Assembly: GCA_024195585.1 (NCBI GenBank)
Contig: SWBL01000060.1
Location: forward strand, 117,334-181,333
Origin: Aureobasidium sp. EXF-3400
Lineage: Eukaryota > Ascomycota > Dothideomycetes > Dothideales > Saccotheciaceae
Length of the DNA: 64,000 bases
Direction: 5' to 3'
Part shown: in pieces, positions 1-10,719 of the stretch
Layout of the letters: each line of letters begins with the position of its first letter
How positions within the stretch are numbered: the stretch's first letter is position 1
Made by a program: the position numbers and the translations under genes
Notes under the pieces: model-generated
Databases searched by the model: none
What the model saw: only the letters and a program-made list of their open reading frames with translations
What the model was told of the DNA's origin: nothing

Positions 1-3000
1 CTGATGATAGTGGTATCAAATTCAACAAGGGCGCCCGCGCCGACAAGCTGGGAGCTTCTAGATCTGCCAAACACGAGATCATTATGGACGATGACGAGTG
101 GGAAGATCAATCTCTGATCGAAAGCCCGAGTCGTCCTGCTACTCGCAACATCAGCTCGGGAATTGTACCCTTTGGCAACTTCAATTTCGGCAGAACTGCT
201 GGTACCTTTGGAAAGCCTGAGAGCGCCGAAACTACAGATGCATTTGAGACTGCCGATGAGCGAGGCACAACCGACGCTTTCGAGACAGCCAACGAGGATG
301 ATAACAATACAAACACGGAGACCGAGGGCGCCTTCCAAACTGGTGCTGAGACCATCGATGGCGACAGCAGCGATGACTTGACCGAGACCGAGTTCAGCCC
401 TGTGAAGAACCAAGGCTCCTCATCTCGACCTGTCTCCAGGCCCGGTCCGCATGCGACTAACAAAGCCGAGAACCGCCTCTCTTTCATGTCGACAGCATCT
501 ACCTCTGCTGACGAGTTTGAGAACGTCAAGACACCTATACAGGGTCAGCAGCCCAAGTACAAGCTACGCCTTAGCAAGGGTCGTCGCTCAACCAATGGTT
601 CTGCCCGCAATAGTGCTGCCTTTGCTAGTGACGACAGCCCTGCCAGTCAAGCCAGTCAGAGAACCCCTGTTCAGTTTGGTCAAAGTCTCAGTGCTGAGCT
701 GGATGGCTTAAGCAACGACAGTGACAGCGGCGAGGAAACTTCGACTGACGTTGGTATTGAGTCTGCTCCTATGAGTCCCGAGACTGTTAAGAAGCCTACT
801 CTCTCTGAGGCCCCCATCATTACAGAAGTTTCAAGGCCGAAGATGGTCGATTCTGCGATGATGACCGAACCTTGGGAACCGGAGTCTAGATCTATCGTCG
901 GTGCTGCAGCTGGTGCTGTTGGTACTGCCATTGCTGGCGTTGCTGGCTTCGCACTTGGTCATTCGACTTCGCATGATGGTGAGACACACGACAAGACATC
1001 CAGAGCGATCGCAGAAGATACTGCCCAGGGCCCGTCTGTTGCGTCGTCCAACATGCCTGGTCAATTTGTTGAGAGCGAGCCTGCTTCAAAGTCCGTGACC
1101 CCCAAGTTGCTAGCAGAAGAGTTTGAGGCTAAGGCTACTGCAACACCCGAGGTCAAGAAGGAGTTTGCCGATATTGTTTCACAAGACCTTGCCCCTGCGA
1201 CCCCTGTACAACCCAAGGCACAGCCCTTGAGCATGGCAACATTCTCAAGCACTCACACTGAGCCTGTTGCTGCAGAACCTGCACCCAAAGAGCTTCCACA
1301 ACTCGCCATGACAACCCTCTCATCTTCTCACACCGAGCCAATGGCCGCTGTCGAACCTGTCAAGGAGGCTGAGAAGCTTTCCATGTCGACCTTCTCTAGT
1401 CATCATACTGAGCCTCTTGCTGTGGCTCCTATCGCCAAAGAGCCCGAAAAGTTCTCCATCTCGCAATATTCGGCTACACATACCGAGCCTATTGTGCCTG
1501 TTGTCGAGACAAAGAAGCCTGAAGTTTTCTCTATGTCGTCTGGCCCTGCCTCGCATACAGAGCCTGTTGCGCCTGTTGTCGAGGCAAAGAAGCCAGAGAC
1601 TTTCTCCATGTCCACCGGTCCTGCTTCGCATACAGAACCTGTTGCACCTGCACCAGCGGCAAAGGAAATCCCGTCTTTCGCCATGTCTCCCTTCAAGTCC
1701 ATGGCATCGGAACCTATCATGGCTTCTTCACCAGAGCCCGTACAGACTCCTTCGTTGGAGTTCTCATCTTTCACCACATCCCATACTGAGCCACGCACTC
1801 CTAGCATGCCACAACTGGACAAGGAGATTGAGGCTCAAAGGGATGCACTCACTTTCTCCACTGTTCGCTCTCAACACTGGGAGCCGATGATGGATGAAAG
1901 TCTGTTCTCTCCTTCTAGGAATGGTCTCAAGAGAGATGACGTATTCTTCATGGATGATGAGAAGGCTCTCTCCGACGACGTGAAGAACAGCATCCCGGGC
2001 ACCGACGGTGTCCGTCCTGGTGCTGCCTTCCTTACCTCTGGAGCGCAGTTCCCTCCTCGTACTAGCAGCAGAGATGGACCATTGACTCAAGAGCCCCTTT
2101 TGTTTGGCGCGGCCAAGGGCAACAACCACGTTGAACCAACACTCGTTTTTGCTGACGAAAACCACTCAACATCTCCTGTTGAGCATGACAGTCAGGTCAG
2201 ACAGCCTTTCGCTGAGGTGTCCAATAACATTGGCACTAGTCAGCGCAGCATGTCGAGCAACGGTGAAAGACCCGCCATGAAGCGCACCCCCACTTCCGAG
2301 ATGGGCACGCAGACCATGGTATCCTCTGATGAGATCGACAAGATGATGCGCCGCAAGACTCCGTTAACAATTCCTGCTGTCAACATTGACGAAGGCACAC
2401 CTCTTAGACCTGATAGCCCGAGAAGAGCTTCAGAAACACCACACGTGGCTGAAGGCGCTAACATCAAAGCTCCTCGTCGTCCTGCCAGCTCCGGTAGCAT
2501 GCACAAGGCTTCCGCTGCCCAGCCTCCTCTTCCTCCGGACCACACGCAACGTATTGCGGCAGCTGCTGGATCAAGGAATCCGCAGTCTACAATGGCGCCG
2601 CCACCAGTTCCTACAGGCTCGCTCAACAAGCCTCCTCCATCACTTCGTTCGCGCACACCCAGCATTAGCAAATCTGTTCAGTCTGGACGAGGTACTGTCA
2701 ACCGTGCCCTTGCGCCAATTCCCGCCGGTCGCCCAGACCCTATGTCCCCTACGACTCGCGCAAGCTCCATTTCGAGCTTCGTTTCAGAAGTGGATGAGCG
2801 TATTCAGCCCAGTAGAGGCGTTTTGTATCCTGAAGACATGATGCCTGCAACTGATCCCCGCATGATCCAAGCTATTACTCAGACCATGATTGGAGAGTAT
2901 CTTTGGAAGTACACACGCAAGGCTGGTCGTTCTGAGATTAGTGCTTCAAGACACAGAAGGTTCTTCTGGGTGCACCCCTACACCAGAACACTCTACTGGA

Positions 3001-3905
3001 GTGAGCACGATCCTTCCACACTTGGCAAGCAGCAATCAAAGGCAAAGAGTGTTGCTATCGAAGCTGTCCGTGTCATCACAGACGATAATGCGTACCCACC
3101 CGGCTTACATAGGAAGAGCTTGGTGATAGTAACCCCAGGTCGTGAGATTGTGTTCACAGCTCCGACTGCACAGAGGCACGAAACTTGGTTCAATGCACTT
3201 TCCTACCTCTTGCTTCGCACTGGCACTGAGCGCGAGAACGAGGAACTGACGCAGGATATGGTTGACGAGTTCAATCCGACAATGCGAAGCCAAAGTCGTA
3301 ACACAGTTCGCACTCGTGTTAGTCTCAGCAGCTACAACAGTAGAACGACTCGTAACTCGTCACCGCATCGTCCCCATGCATCCGAGGTACCATCCCTTGC
3401 CAACCGCCAGTCTGCGGCTGCATCTCAGCGAAGGGGCGCACAGACCCCTGGCTCATCTGACGGATCTCAGGGACGTGCTGGTATCATGGGCGGCTTGTTC
3501 AAGAGTCCTGGCGGAAGTATGCGTGGCAGTTTTTCTAGCAGGCGGAGCAAAAGTGCGATGAGCACTCGTCGACCCCTTGAACCGACAATATATGATGCAA
3601 GTGTTGTTGAGGATAGTACAGAGGACCTAGGTACTGTGCTCTCGGGACACGAACACAATCACGATAGGCTGGAGAATGTGAGGGCATGCTGTGATGGTAA
3701 GTCTTCTTCGAAAAAAGAAAGCTCCTACTTGACAAGAAACTAACGTGATATAGGCAAACACGATGTTGGCTCTTTGTCTAGAAGTACAGGACGACACGTC
3801 ATGGGCTCATTGCGACACACTCACACTAATGGTGCGGCTATGAGCAACCAACATCTGACTGCTGAGCCTCTGACTGCCTCAAACCGACCGCGGCGAGGAG
3901 AGTAG
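1..3905 (+). CDS. apsA: Num1/ApsA-type cortical anchor for nuclear migration, 5' partial
   Basis: The reading frame is open from base 3 at the window edge, so the N-terminal part (where the family has coiled coil) lies upstream. Exons are 3..3696 and 3754..3905; the 57-nt intron starts GTAAGT and ends ATATAG, and exon 2 adds about 50 residues. About 1,281 residues are visible. Residues about 409-630 hold nine degenerate repeats of roughly 25 residues with the core S-x-S/T-H-T-E-P (bases 1227-1890). Residues about 960-1075 form a PH domain (GEYLWKYTRKAG, RRFFWVHPYTRTLYWSEHD, and TWFNALSYLLLRTG at its end), of the Mcp5/Num1 C-terminal type. The rest is Ser/Pro-rich and acidic. By family knowledge the PH domain binds phosphoinositides at the plasma membrane and the protein anchors dynein for nuclear positioning. 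Family assignment is firm; the symbol follows the Aspergillus name. Confidence 0.9.
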
Positions 3906-4503
3906 GCAAGCTTGATTTTGCTCGCCTCTGTCCACCACAATCTTCGTAACTTTTTTTGTTTTGGCTGTTGTTCTGCGGCATGTCACTGGCCTTATCGTTG
4001 TCCGAGACCTCTTCTTGTTTTGTTCTCGTTCAAACACATAGCTTACTGCTTCTATCATCTCTTTTGTCTTTTTCCATTGCTTGCTATAGATCTGGACTAC
4101 CAAAGGATCACAAAGATCTCTTCTCGACTGATTGTTTTTCTGCTGCATCGTTCGAATCGTGAAGCCGATAAAGGCGATGTAGAATCGAGCGCAACTCAAA
4201 TTGCGACGACGGACCATTGTTATTTCTCTGACACCACCCAACGAACTATCGTCAAGCAGTTTGTAGATTAATCTTGTCAATGCTCGGCTAACATGTCCAA
4301 AGTCGTATAGAGCTTATCTTGTTAGGTGGCGCGATTAAGCTTTACGAGCACGCGATCCTCCATGACCCATGGTCAAGAATGGCAGGAATGCAGAGTCTCG
4401 ACAGATTCACCTCTTCAGTTTCGAAGACACTCCTCTCTGCTTCGTGCTCTGAAACATTGCGTTTTCTTGACTGTATAACGCATTGGAACGCAGGTCTGTC
4501 AAA
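3906..4503. other. intergenic, no gene seen
   Basis: This T-rich stretch lies between the ApsA-like gene and the permease, both on the plus strand. It should hold the 3' UTR of the first and the promoter of the second. The open frames in it have no recognisable protein content. Confidence 0.6.
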
Positions 4504-6300
4504 ATGTCTATCGCGGGTTTCCATGATGCGCCTGGGAAGACTGCGAATGTGGGCTTTTATGGCGTGCATGAGAACGTCCAACATGGCGACTTTGTCACTG
4601 AGCATGAAGAGAGGGACCTGAGACGTGGGTTGGCGCAGAGGCATATCCAGATGATTGCTCTTGCCGGTAATCTTTTCCAACCCTCGTTTATCTGCATTAT
4701 CTGACACAGCTGCAGGTGCAATCGGAACTGGACTATTTCTGGGACTTGGATCTTCTCTACAGACTGGTGGACCTCTCGGCTCTTTACTCGGATATGCTTT
4801 CGTCGGTCTCATTGTCTGTGCTGTTCAATTCGCTCTTGGAGAAGTTACTGCCTTACTTCCTGTTACTGGATCGTTTGTCCGCCATGCGGAGTTTCTTATC
4901 GATCCTGCATTGGGCTTTGCAATAGGTTGGAATATCGTATATGGGTGCGCCCTTAGCATTCCTTCGGAGATATCAGCAATATGTGTGCTTTTTCAGTACT
5001 GGACTAACATCAACTCATCTCTATGGATCGTCATCTTCATTTTTGACATTCGTGGTCGGCATCGCATTCGTCGGCATCTATGGCGAAATCGAATTCTTGA
5101 TGGCCTTGTTGAAGATCGCCCTGGTCGTTGGCCTGGTAATTTTGGGTCTCTGGATCGATTTAGGTGGTGTGCCTGGAACCTCTCGCATAGGCTTCAGATT
5201 TTGGGTGACGCCGGGTCCTTTTGTTGAACACATCGCCTCTGGTTCATGGGGCAACTTCCTCGGTTTCTGGTCTGTCATGATCAATGCAGTGTTTTCATTC
5301 TCTGGAGTTGAGTCCATCGCCATGGCTGCAGCTGAAACAAGAAACCCGCGTCAGAACATTCCTAAGGCGTGTAAAAGAGTGTTTGCACGTGTAGCGCTAT
5401 TCTACATCGCCACGGTTCTCATTGTGGGTATGTTGGTGCCCAGCGATGACGAGCGTCTTGACAATGAGAGTGGTACTGCAGCCCAAAGTCCATTTGTGAT
5501 TGCTGCTTCCGCGGCAGGTATCAAAGCCATCCCATCTATTGTCAACGCTGTAGTCATTACCTCCGCTTGGTCATCCTCGAATCAAGCTCTTCTGGCCGGA
5601 ACACGTGTGCTCTACTCTCTGGCATTGAAGAAACAGGCTCCTGCTATCTTTTTGCGGACCACTTCTTGGGGTGTACCCTACATGTGCGTTCTGTTACAGA
5701 CACTATTCATGTTTTTGGCTTTTATGAGTTTGTCGTCTGGAGCTCTGACTGTCTTTTATTGGTTTGTGGATTTGGTGGGTTGTGGTGTTTTGATCTCTTG
5801 GTCTTGCATTTTGGTAAATCATCTGAGATTGATGTCTGCGATTAAGAAACAGGGGATTGAGAGGACAGAGTTGCCATGGCACAACAGATGGACTCGTAAG
5901 TTTTGCATCACGAATCTTAAACTGAGATGATATCCATGCTGACGCAAATTGTAGCTTACAGTTCAGCTGTGGCATTGGCAGCTTGTCTTTTGATCTTGTT
6001 GACCAATGGATTTGCTGTCTTTACTCGTGGCGGCTGGTCTGCTAGTTCGTTCGTCTCGTCGTACCTGTATGTTGCCTTTTCTCTTCTATCTCCTTGGATG
6101 ACGCTGACAAACCTCACAGCGATATCCCACTAATCCTTGTTGCCTACCTCGGATGGAAGTACTTCAAGGGGACAAAATTTGTTGCTCTAGAAGATATCCC
6201 CATCAGAGCTGCTTTGGATGAAATTAGGGACAATCCAGAGACACCTGAGCCGGTGTCAAAAGGCTGGAAAGGTGTTGTGATGAAGCTGCTTTGGGAGTAG
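4504..6300 (+). CDS. amino-acid permease (YAT/APC family) with a one-base frameshift
   Basis: Plasma-membrane amino-acid/proton symporter. Exons are 4504..4666, 4716..5895, 5955..6066 and 6120..6300; introns are 49, 59 and 53 nt with GT..AG ends and rejoin conserved text (GAIGTGLFLGLG across intron 1, RWTPYSSAVA across intron 2). The repaired length would be about 544 residues, normal for yeast-type amino-acid transporters. Hydrophilic N-terminus, then about 12 hydrophobic segments, with the family text SIPSEIS...QYWTNINSS, YGEIEF and PWHNRW. The frame breaks inside exon 2: the protein runs in one frame through the segment ending SSLWIVIF and continues in the +1 frame with LTFVVGIAFVG. The switch falls on a run of five T at 5040-5044; four T would keep one frame. 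No usable intron explains it. The gene is either inactivated or carries a homopolymer sequencing error. Start chosen as the first ATG giving the usual hydrophilic N-terminus. Confidence 0.85.
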
Positions 6301-6592
6301 AATTCTTTCCTTTACAGTCAGTTGAATCCGGTTTCTTTCTTGATGTGAATGTCCCCCTTCACCGTGTGCTGAGACTGTCACAATCTCGCGATTGACCCTT
6401 GGGCATCAAGTATAAGCTATCTTGTGATAGTTTGCAGCACAGGAGAGGCAGTACAAAAGATCCCCGCAAAAAAAAACATGGTGGTGGTCCCTCCGACAAA
6501 CGGCCGAAGCCAAAACGTAAAAATTTTGTCTCTTGCCCAGCAGCGATCAACCTCGAGAACAAAAGTTGTTTCTGAGCAAAAGCAAAAGAACA

Positions 6593-6690
6593 TTCCGACA
6601 CGGGGAATTGAACCCCGGCCTCCTCGGACCTGATCGTTGTTGATACAACTGTTTGAGAGCGAGAAATCCTAGCCACTAGACCATATCGGA
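6593..6690 (-). tRNA. tRNA-Glu(CTC) with intron
   Basis: Read on the minus strand, the 7-bp acceptor stem TCCGATA/TGTCGGA has one G-U pair. The D-arm GGTCTAGTGGCTAGGAT is followed by anticodon stem TCTCG/CGAGG, loop CTCTCA with anticodon CTC, and T-arm CGGGGTTCAATTCCCCG. An insertion of about 26 nt directly after position 37 is the standard place for a nuclear tRNA intron. The discriminator base is A at 6593. Confidence 0.93.
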
Positions 6691-7070
6691 TTTAATGAAA
6701 GCTCAGCAGCCAAAACGCAATATAAATTTGGGTTTGGTCCTTCGCGCTTCGAAATGTGTTTGGTTGCTATGTTCTCATGATGGATCGGGTAATAGCATTC
6801 GTATGTACACTCATTCTATCTCAGAAAAGAGAAGCTTGCTAGTAAGAGGGCTCTCACAGCATAACACTCTTCACCTGCAAAACACAAATCAGGAGACCGA
6901 GTCCCATAAAGTATGAAGAAGTTGGATGCAATTTATTCTATCTTAGTTGCCAAAAACTATCAGTCATGTAACATCAGTCTGAATCAATCATTGTCGAAAA
7001 CGCCTTGCCCCAGTTTAGTCATCAAGTATACGTGTCAGTGTCTTCTACTCGCAACTCCTCCTACCCATCC
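6691..7070. other. intergenic, no gene seen
   Basis: AT-rich spacer between the tRNA-Glu 5' end and the 3' end of the membrane-protein gene. No coding or RNA feature seen. Confidence 0.5.
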
Positions 7071-7889
7071 TCACTTACCAGCATAGACACCGGTTTCGGT
7101 GGCAGAAAGCTGGTCGAAATCGCTACCCACAGATTTGGTTCTCTTGTCTGTCTCGAGTGTGACGAATCCAAGCACCTCGTACATTAAGACGATGATGGCC
7201 TCTTCAATCAAAGCCATACATAGCATGATAGTAACGTTGCCATAGACGGAGCTGAATGACTTGAGGTTGGCAAAGATGGAAACAGCAGAGTAAGCAACAC
7301 GCACGGCCAGCAAGGGCAGACTGATTGCAAACACGGCAACCGCGATCTTCTGTGTGTGGGATGATGCGCCATGTGCACTGCCGAGTGTGTGGATGGTCAA
7401 AAAGACAACCAGTGCCCATGACATGATGAAGATGACGATGCTAGCTTTCTGAATTCCATCAGGTTGGTAGGAGCCGGTGGAGCCCCAGTTGTTGTCGGCC
7501 TTGATGCCACCTGCGATACCTAGGACAAGACCAATGGTGACAAAGATCTGGCAGAGCTTCATTGAGTCTCGGCCCTTGACCTTAGGGAAATCGGTTCCTG
7601 CACGTTGGGCAAGTCTTCGGAGTAGGACTAACGATGCCGATAGCAAGAGAGAGACACAGATTGAGAAGGTTGTGATGTAGCCGGCCCAGATTGAAGTGTT
7701 GGTAGGGTAAGTGATGGTTGCTAGTTGGAAGCCAGCACAAAGAATTCTGCCGATGCTGAAGACGAGTAGGATGCGCTCGCTGGCAGTCTTTCTGAGACCA
7801 TGTTGCAAGAGTCGGACTATGGAGAAACCTCCTGTGAAGGTGTAGAAGACCAGGACGGCAATGAAGACGTCGTTGCGGTAAGTCAACAT
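7071..7889 (-). CDS. fungal seven-TM integral membrane protein (DUF7702-like)
   Basis: Single-exon frame of 272 residues starting MLTYRNDVFIAVLVFYTFTGG, with seven evenly spaced hydrophobic segments and short loops. The C-terminal tail is hydrophilic (TDKRTKSVGSDFDQLS). The last helix text MALIEEAIIVLMYEVLGF resembles the fungal DUF7702 family; that name is from recall and moderately sure. Function unknown. The stop comes immediately after a sequence reading GGTAAGTGAG, a perfect donor signal, so the true 3' end could be spliced to a short extra exon downstream. Divergent from the Zn2Cys6 factor at 8531 with 641 bp between start codons. A TATA-like element lies about 110 bp upstream. Confidence 0.75.
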   Translation of the reverse strand: MLTYRNDVFIAVLVFYTFTGGFSIVRLLQHGLRKTASERILLVFSIGRILCAGFQLATITYPTNTSIWAGYITTFSICVSLLLSASLVLLRRLAQRAGTDFPKVKGRDSMKLCQIFVTIGLVLGIAGGIKADNNWGSTGSYQPDGIQKASIVIFIMSWALVVFLTIHTLGSAHGASSHTQKIAVAVFAISLPLLAVRVAYSAVSIFANLKSFSSVYGNVTIMLCMALIEEAIIVLMYEVLGFVTLETDKRTKSVGSDFDQLSATETGVYAGK

Positions 7890-8530
7890 GATGAATGATT
7901 AGAAGTCGATGAATATGATAGTAGAGATTAAGGGTGTGCGGTTAGATGAGTGTTTGAATGCTGGATAGATACAACCATGAAAAGGCGACAGAATAGGCCT
8001 TATATGCCTCCTCGAGCCCTTGCTACAAAGATAATCCATGGCTCCAAGGCAGTGCTATACCGCGCGCAGACTGCCATAACGGGTTAGCGCGACCTTTGTT
8101 GACTTGCAAGCATTGCCATGGCGGACAGTCAGAGACAAGCATTGTGTCAATCCCTCATCCTGCAAAAGGTCGAACGCGATGCTGACTTCAAAACAGGCGG
8201 TCGATTATCGCATGAGTTGTTGAGCGCGCGCTGCATTCCCGATGCGGTAAAGCGTCCTCGGCCGCGGGAGCTAGGGAGAACGGTCGATGGGGACAAGGTC
8301 ATGAGAGCACAGACGGGTTTTGTATGCAGAATCTCGACTGTGCTTCGGAATAACTCTCCTCCTTAGTTTTCGCGGCGTTTGGCATCGGCGACCAGCTTGC
8401 TAGCAATTGCAGGCTGATCCCCGAAGGATTTCAGGTCGCACCTGCAAGCATAAGCTGCGTACTCAGCCATGGCCCTCGCTCAAACTTCCTCTCATGGGAA
8501 TCCTTCGCGCTTGCCAATTCTTCAACGCCT
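7890..8530. other. divergent promoter region
   Basis: 641 bp between the start codons of the minus-strand membrane protein and the plus-strand Zn2Cys6 factor. It includes the TATA-like element at 7999-8006. A short open frame at 8118-8366 has no recognisable content. Confidence 0.5.
7999..8006 (-). promoter_or_regulatory. TATA-like element of the membrane-protein gene
   Basis: On the minus strand the sequence reads GCATATAAGG about 110 bp upstream of the ATG at 7889. Position and composition fit a TATA box; there is no experimental support. Confidence 0.35.
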
Positions 8531-10069
8531 ATGCCTTATCGTGGAAAACCCTCACGAGGATGTGAAGAATGTCGCAAACGACGCAAGAAGTGTGACCTCC
8601 GTTCAGGTGGATGTGGACGATGCGCAAATGCGCATCGTCAGTGTCCTGGTTATCCTCAGCAGGATGGCCTAAGAATCGTAGACCAGAGCGCTGAGGTCGT
8701 CTTTAAAGCTCGTGGTACACGTCCCAAAGGAAGCACTCTAGAGACAGATTCCAGGCTCGGCTCAGACAGATCTTCATCAGCTGCTCGTTCCTCTTCAGCA
8801 ATCTCAACTCAAGTGCCTCCTCTGCCCATGGACAGCGAAGACTTGTCCTTTGCCTTTTTTTTCAACAACTGCGTCATCAATTCTAATGTCTATCACAACT
8901 GTGTACACGAACCCTACAACCAACACCTTATTGCCGGTATCAAGGCTTTCGGCATTGCCAATCTTTCCAAGCACTATTCTGACAAACGACTACTTGATTC
9001 CGCCCAGCATCAGTATGCTACCGCTCTGAATCTAACAAATTTTGCTCTTCGAGATCCAGTTCAGGTCAAACGAGACGAGACCTTGCTTGCAGTTCTCATC
9101 CTCACCAACTACGAGACTCTCACAGGCGGTGTTGCACGGACTTTGGACGCATGGGAGCACCATGTCAACGGTGCATCGTCTCTGCTTAGCCTTCGTGGAC
9201 TAGACGGCGTCCAAGGAACTGCAGGTCGAGTTCTTACTTTACATGTCATTACCAGTATCAACGTGATATGTCTTCTCCGATGTCTGTCCACTCCGCCATT
9301 CATACATCTTCTCCAGGCCAAGATCTTCGAATACCTTTACGAGCCAGACAACCCTGCCATAAGATATCAACGAATCAATCTCGAGTGTGCAGATTTCAGA
9401 CACGCTGTCACTTACTGTCAAATCACATCGCCCGACGAGATCATATCTCGCGCAGCTGAGCTGGACGCAAAACTCACTGAGGCGTTTGCCAACGTGCCAA
9501 AAAGCTGGGAAGGCGAGCTCATCCCTCACTTTGCGCCTAGACAATCTGTTGAGGCTGGTTTGCCTAGCTTCGAGCTGCGATATGCAGATCAGGCGACAAA
9601 TTACATATGGGCATCCTTCCGTTCCAGTCGGATCATGGTCTACGAAATTGTGCTGCAGTCGGTAGCAAATGACTCAGATGCACATCAATCGGCACGGAAT
9701 CGTTCACAAGCCATTATGCGGCAATGTCAAACCGAGATACTTGCTGGGATGGCGCAGTACACCTCCGGGAGTAAGGAAATGCTACCGTGGTCCGGCTTTA
9801 AGCGTCCAGTTCGTTACTTCGTGCCTGAGGCTGTCTCCAGCGACCTCCCAATTATGCGCGCTCTTTCCGGTTATGGTGTGTTGTGGCCTTTGTTCGTTGC
9901 TGGCACATGTTCCACATCCACTCATGAGACCAAGACTCATGTGGCAGAGGTATATCGGTACTTTGGAGAGCAGCTCAAGATCGAGCAAGCTCTGGTTCTG
10001 CGTAAGATGATCTGGGCATTGATGAGGTGCTCTGCGTCGCCGAACTCCAAGAATGTCAGTGCACTCTGA
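8531..10069 (+). CDS. Zn2Cys6 transcription factor
   Basis: Nuclear DNA-binding regulator of 512 residues without introns. The binuclear zinc cluster is at residues 11-38, with six cysteines spaced C-x2-C-x6-C-x6-C-x2-C-x6-C (CEECRKRRKKC ... CGRCANAHRQC). A Ser/Arg-rich linker follows. The remaining 400 residues are helical and resemble the middle region of fungal factors of the Fungal_trans_2 type (for example LLAVLILTNYE and DAWEHHVNGASSLLSLRG, a hallmark region). Start chosen as the ATG 10 codons before the first Cys. Target genes cannot be read from sequence; the divergent membrane protein is the nearest candidate. Confidence 0.92.
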   Translation: MPYRGKPSRGCEECRKRRKKCDLRSGGCGRCANAHRQCPGYPQQDGLRIVDQSAEVVFKARGTRPKGSTLETDSRLGSDRSSSAARSSSAISTQVPPLPMDSEDLSFAFFFNNCVINSNVYHNCVHEPYNQHLIAGIKAFGIANLSKHYSDKRLLDSAQHQYATALNLTNFALRDPVQVKRDETLLAVLILTNYETLTGGVARTLDAWEHHVNGASSLLSLRGLDGVQGTAGRVLTLHVITSINVICLLRCLSTPPFIHLLQAKIFEYLYEPDNPAIRYQRINLECADFRHAVTYCQITSPDEIISRAAELDAKLTEAFANVPKSWEGELIPHFAPRQSVEAGLPSFELRYADQATNYIWASFRSSRIMVYEIVLQSVANDSDAHQSARNRSQAIMRQCQTEILAGMAQYTSGSKEMLPWSGFKRPVRYFVPEAVSSDLPIMRALSGYGVLWPLFVAGTCSTSTHETKTHVAEVYRYFGEQLKIEQALVLRKMIWALMRCSASPNSKNVSAL

Positions 10070-10719
10070 GGGTGACAAATTTGGTCGACGAAAACGTCAA
10101 GAGTGAATTTAGCAGTTCGGAGACCTAGAGTGTGCAAAACAGATATGGAGCTTCGATGTATTCGGGTTTCGATGCTTTGGGTCTTTTCAGTACCATCAAC
10201 TCCACCGAGCTTGACTGTGCGACGTGAAGGTAGAAATTTGAGACCAACGGCTGGACGAAGTCAACGGATATGACACGCGGGACGTTTCTCGTACGTGAAG
10301 GTAAGGGGACATCCTGGCTTCGACAGACTGGCCTCTGCCCTGCCAAGCCGAGGTCTTGCGCTGTACCAAGGTCACTGAACAGTCGCCAAGCCGACCGCAG
10401 CAGCGACTCAGCCCATCCCACAAGGCGCCTCAACATCTCACACTTGCTGCCATGCTTGGTGTACCACTTCCAAGCAGGTCCATGGCCGCAATAGACGTCT
10501 TGGCTGGGTTGAGAATCGTCTGAAAGGTCGATTGATGGTGACAATGTGACTCTGGAGTGGTCTTGTCCAAGACCAGACGCGTATGGTGGACTTGGATCTC
10601 AATAGCAGTGACATCTGACACTGTTCGGCTGCCTATAAAGCCTCGTGGACATCCGCCGGAGAGTCCAGCATCAAGTTCAATCATACTTAGAGCTCAATCA
10701 TTCACTTCTACCCGTCATC
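10070..10719. other. intergenic, promoter of the carbonic anhydrase
   Basis: 650 bp between the Zn2Cys6 factor and the carbonic anhydrase. Apart from the TATA box at 10634-10640 nothing functional is visible; a 139-codon minus-strand frame has no recognisable content. Confidence 0.5.
10634..10640 (+). promoter_or_regulatory. TATA box
   Basis: TATAAAG 86 bp upstream of the carbonic anhydrase ATG, at the expected distance for fungal TATA promoters. Confidence 0.55.

Noticed and set aside
4937..4997. Intron GTATAT..TTTCAG in the permease as an explanation of the frameshift
   Set aside because: The segment encodes conserved permease text (SIPSEISAICVLFQ), so it is exon, and the frame break lies further downstream.
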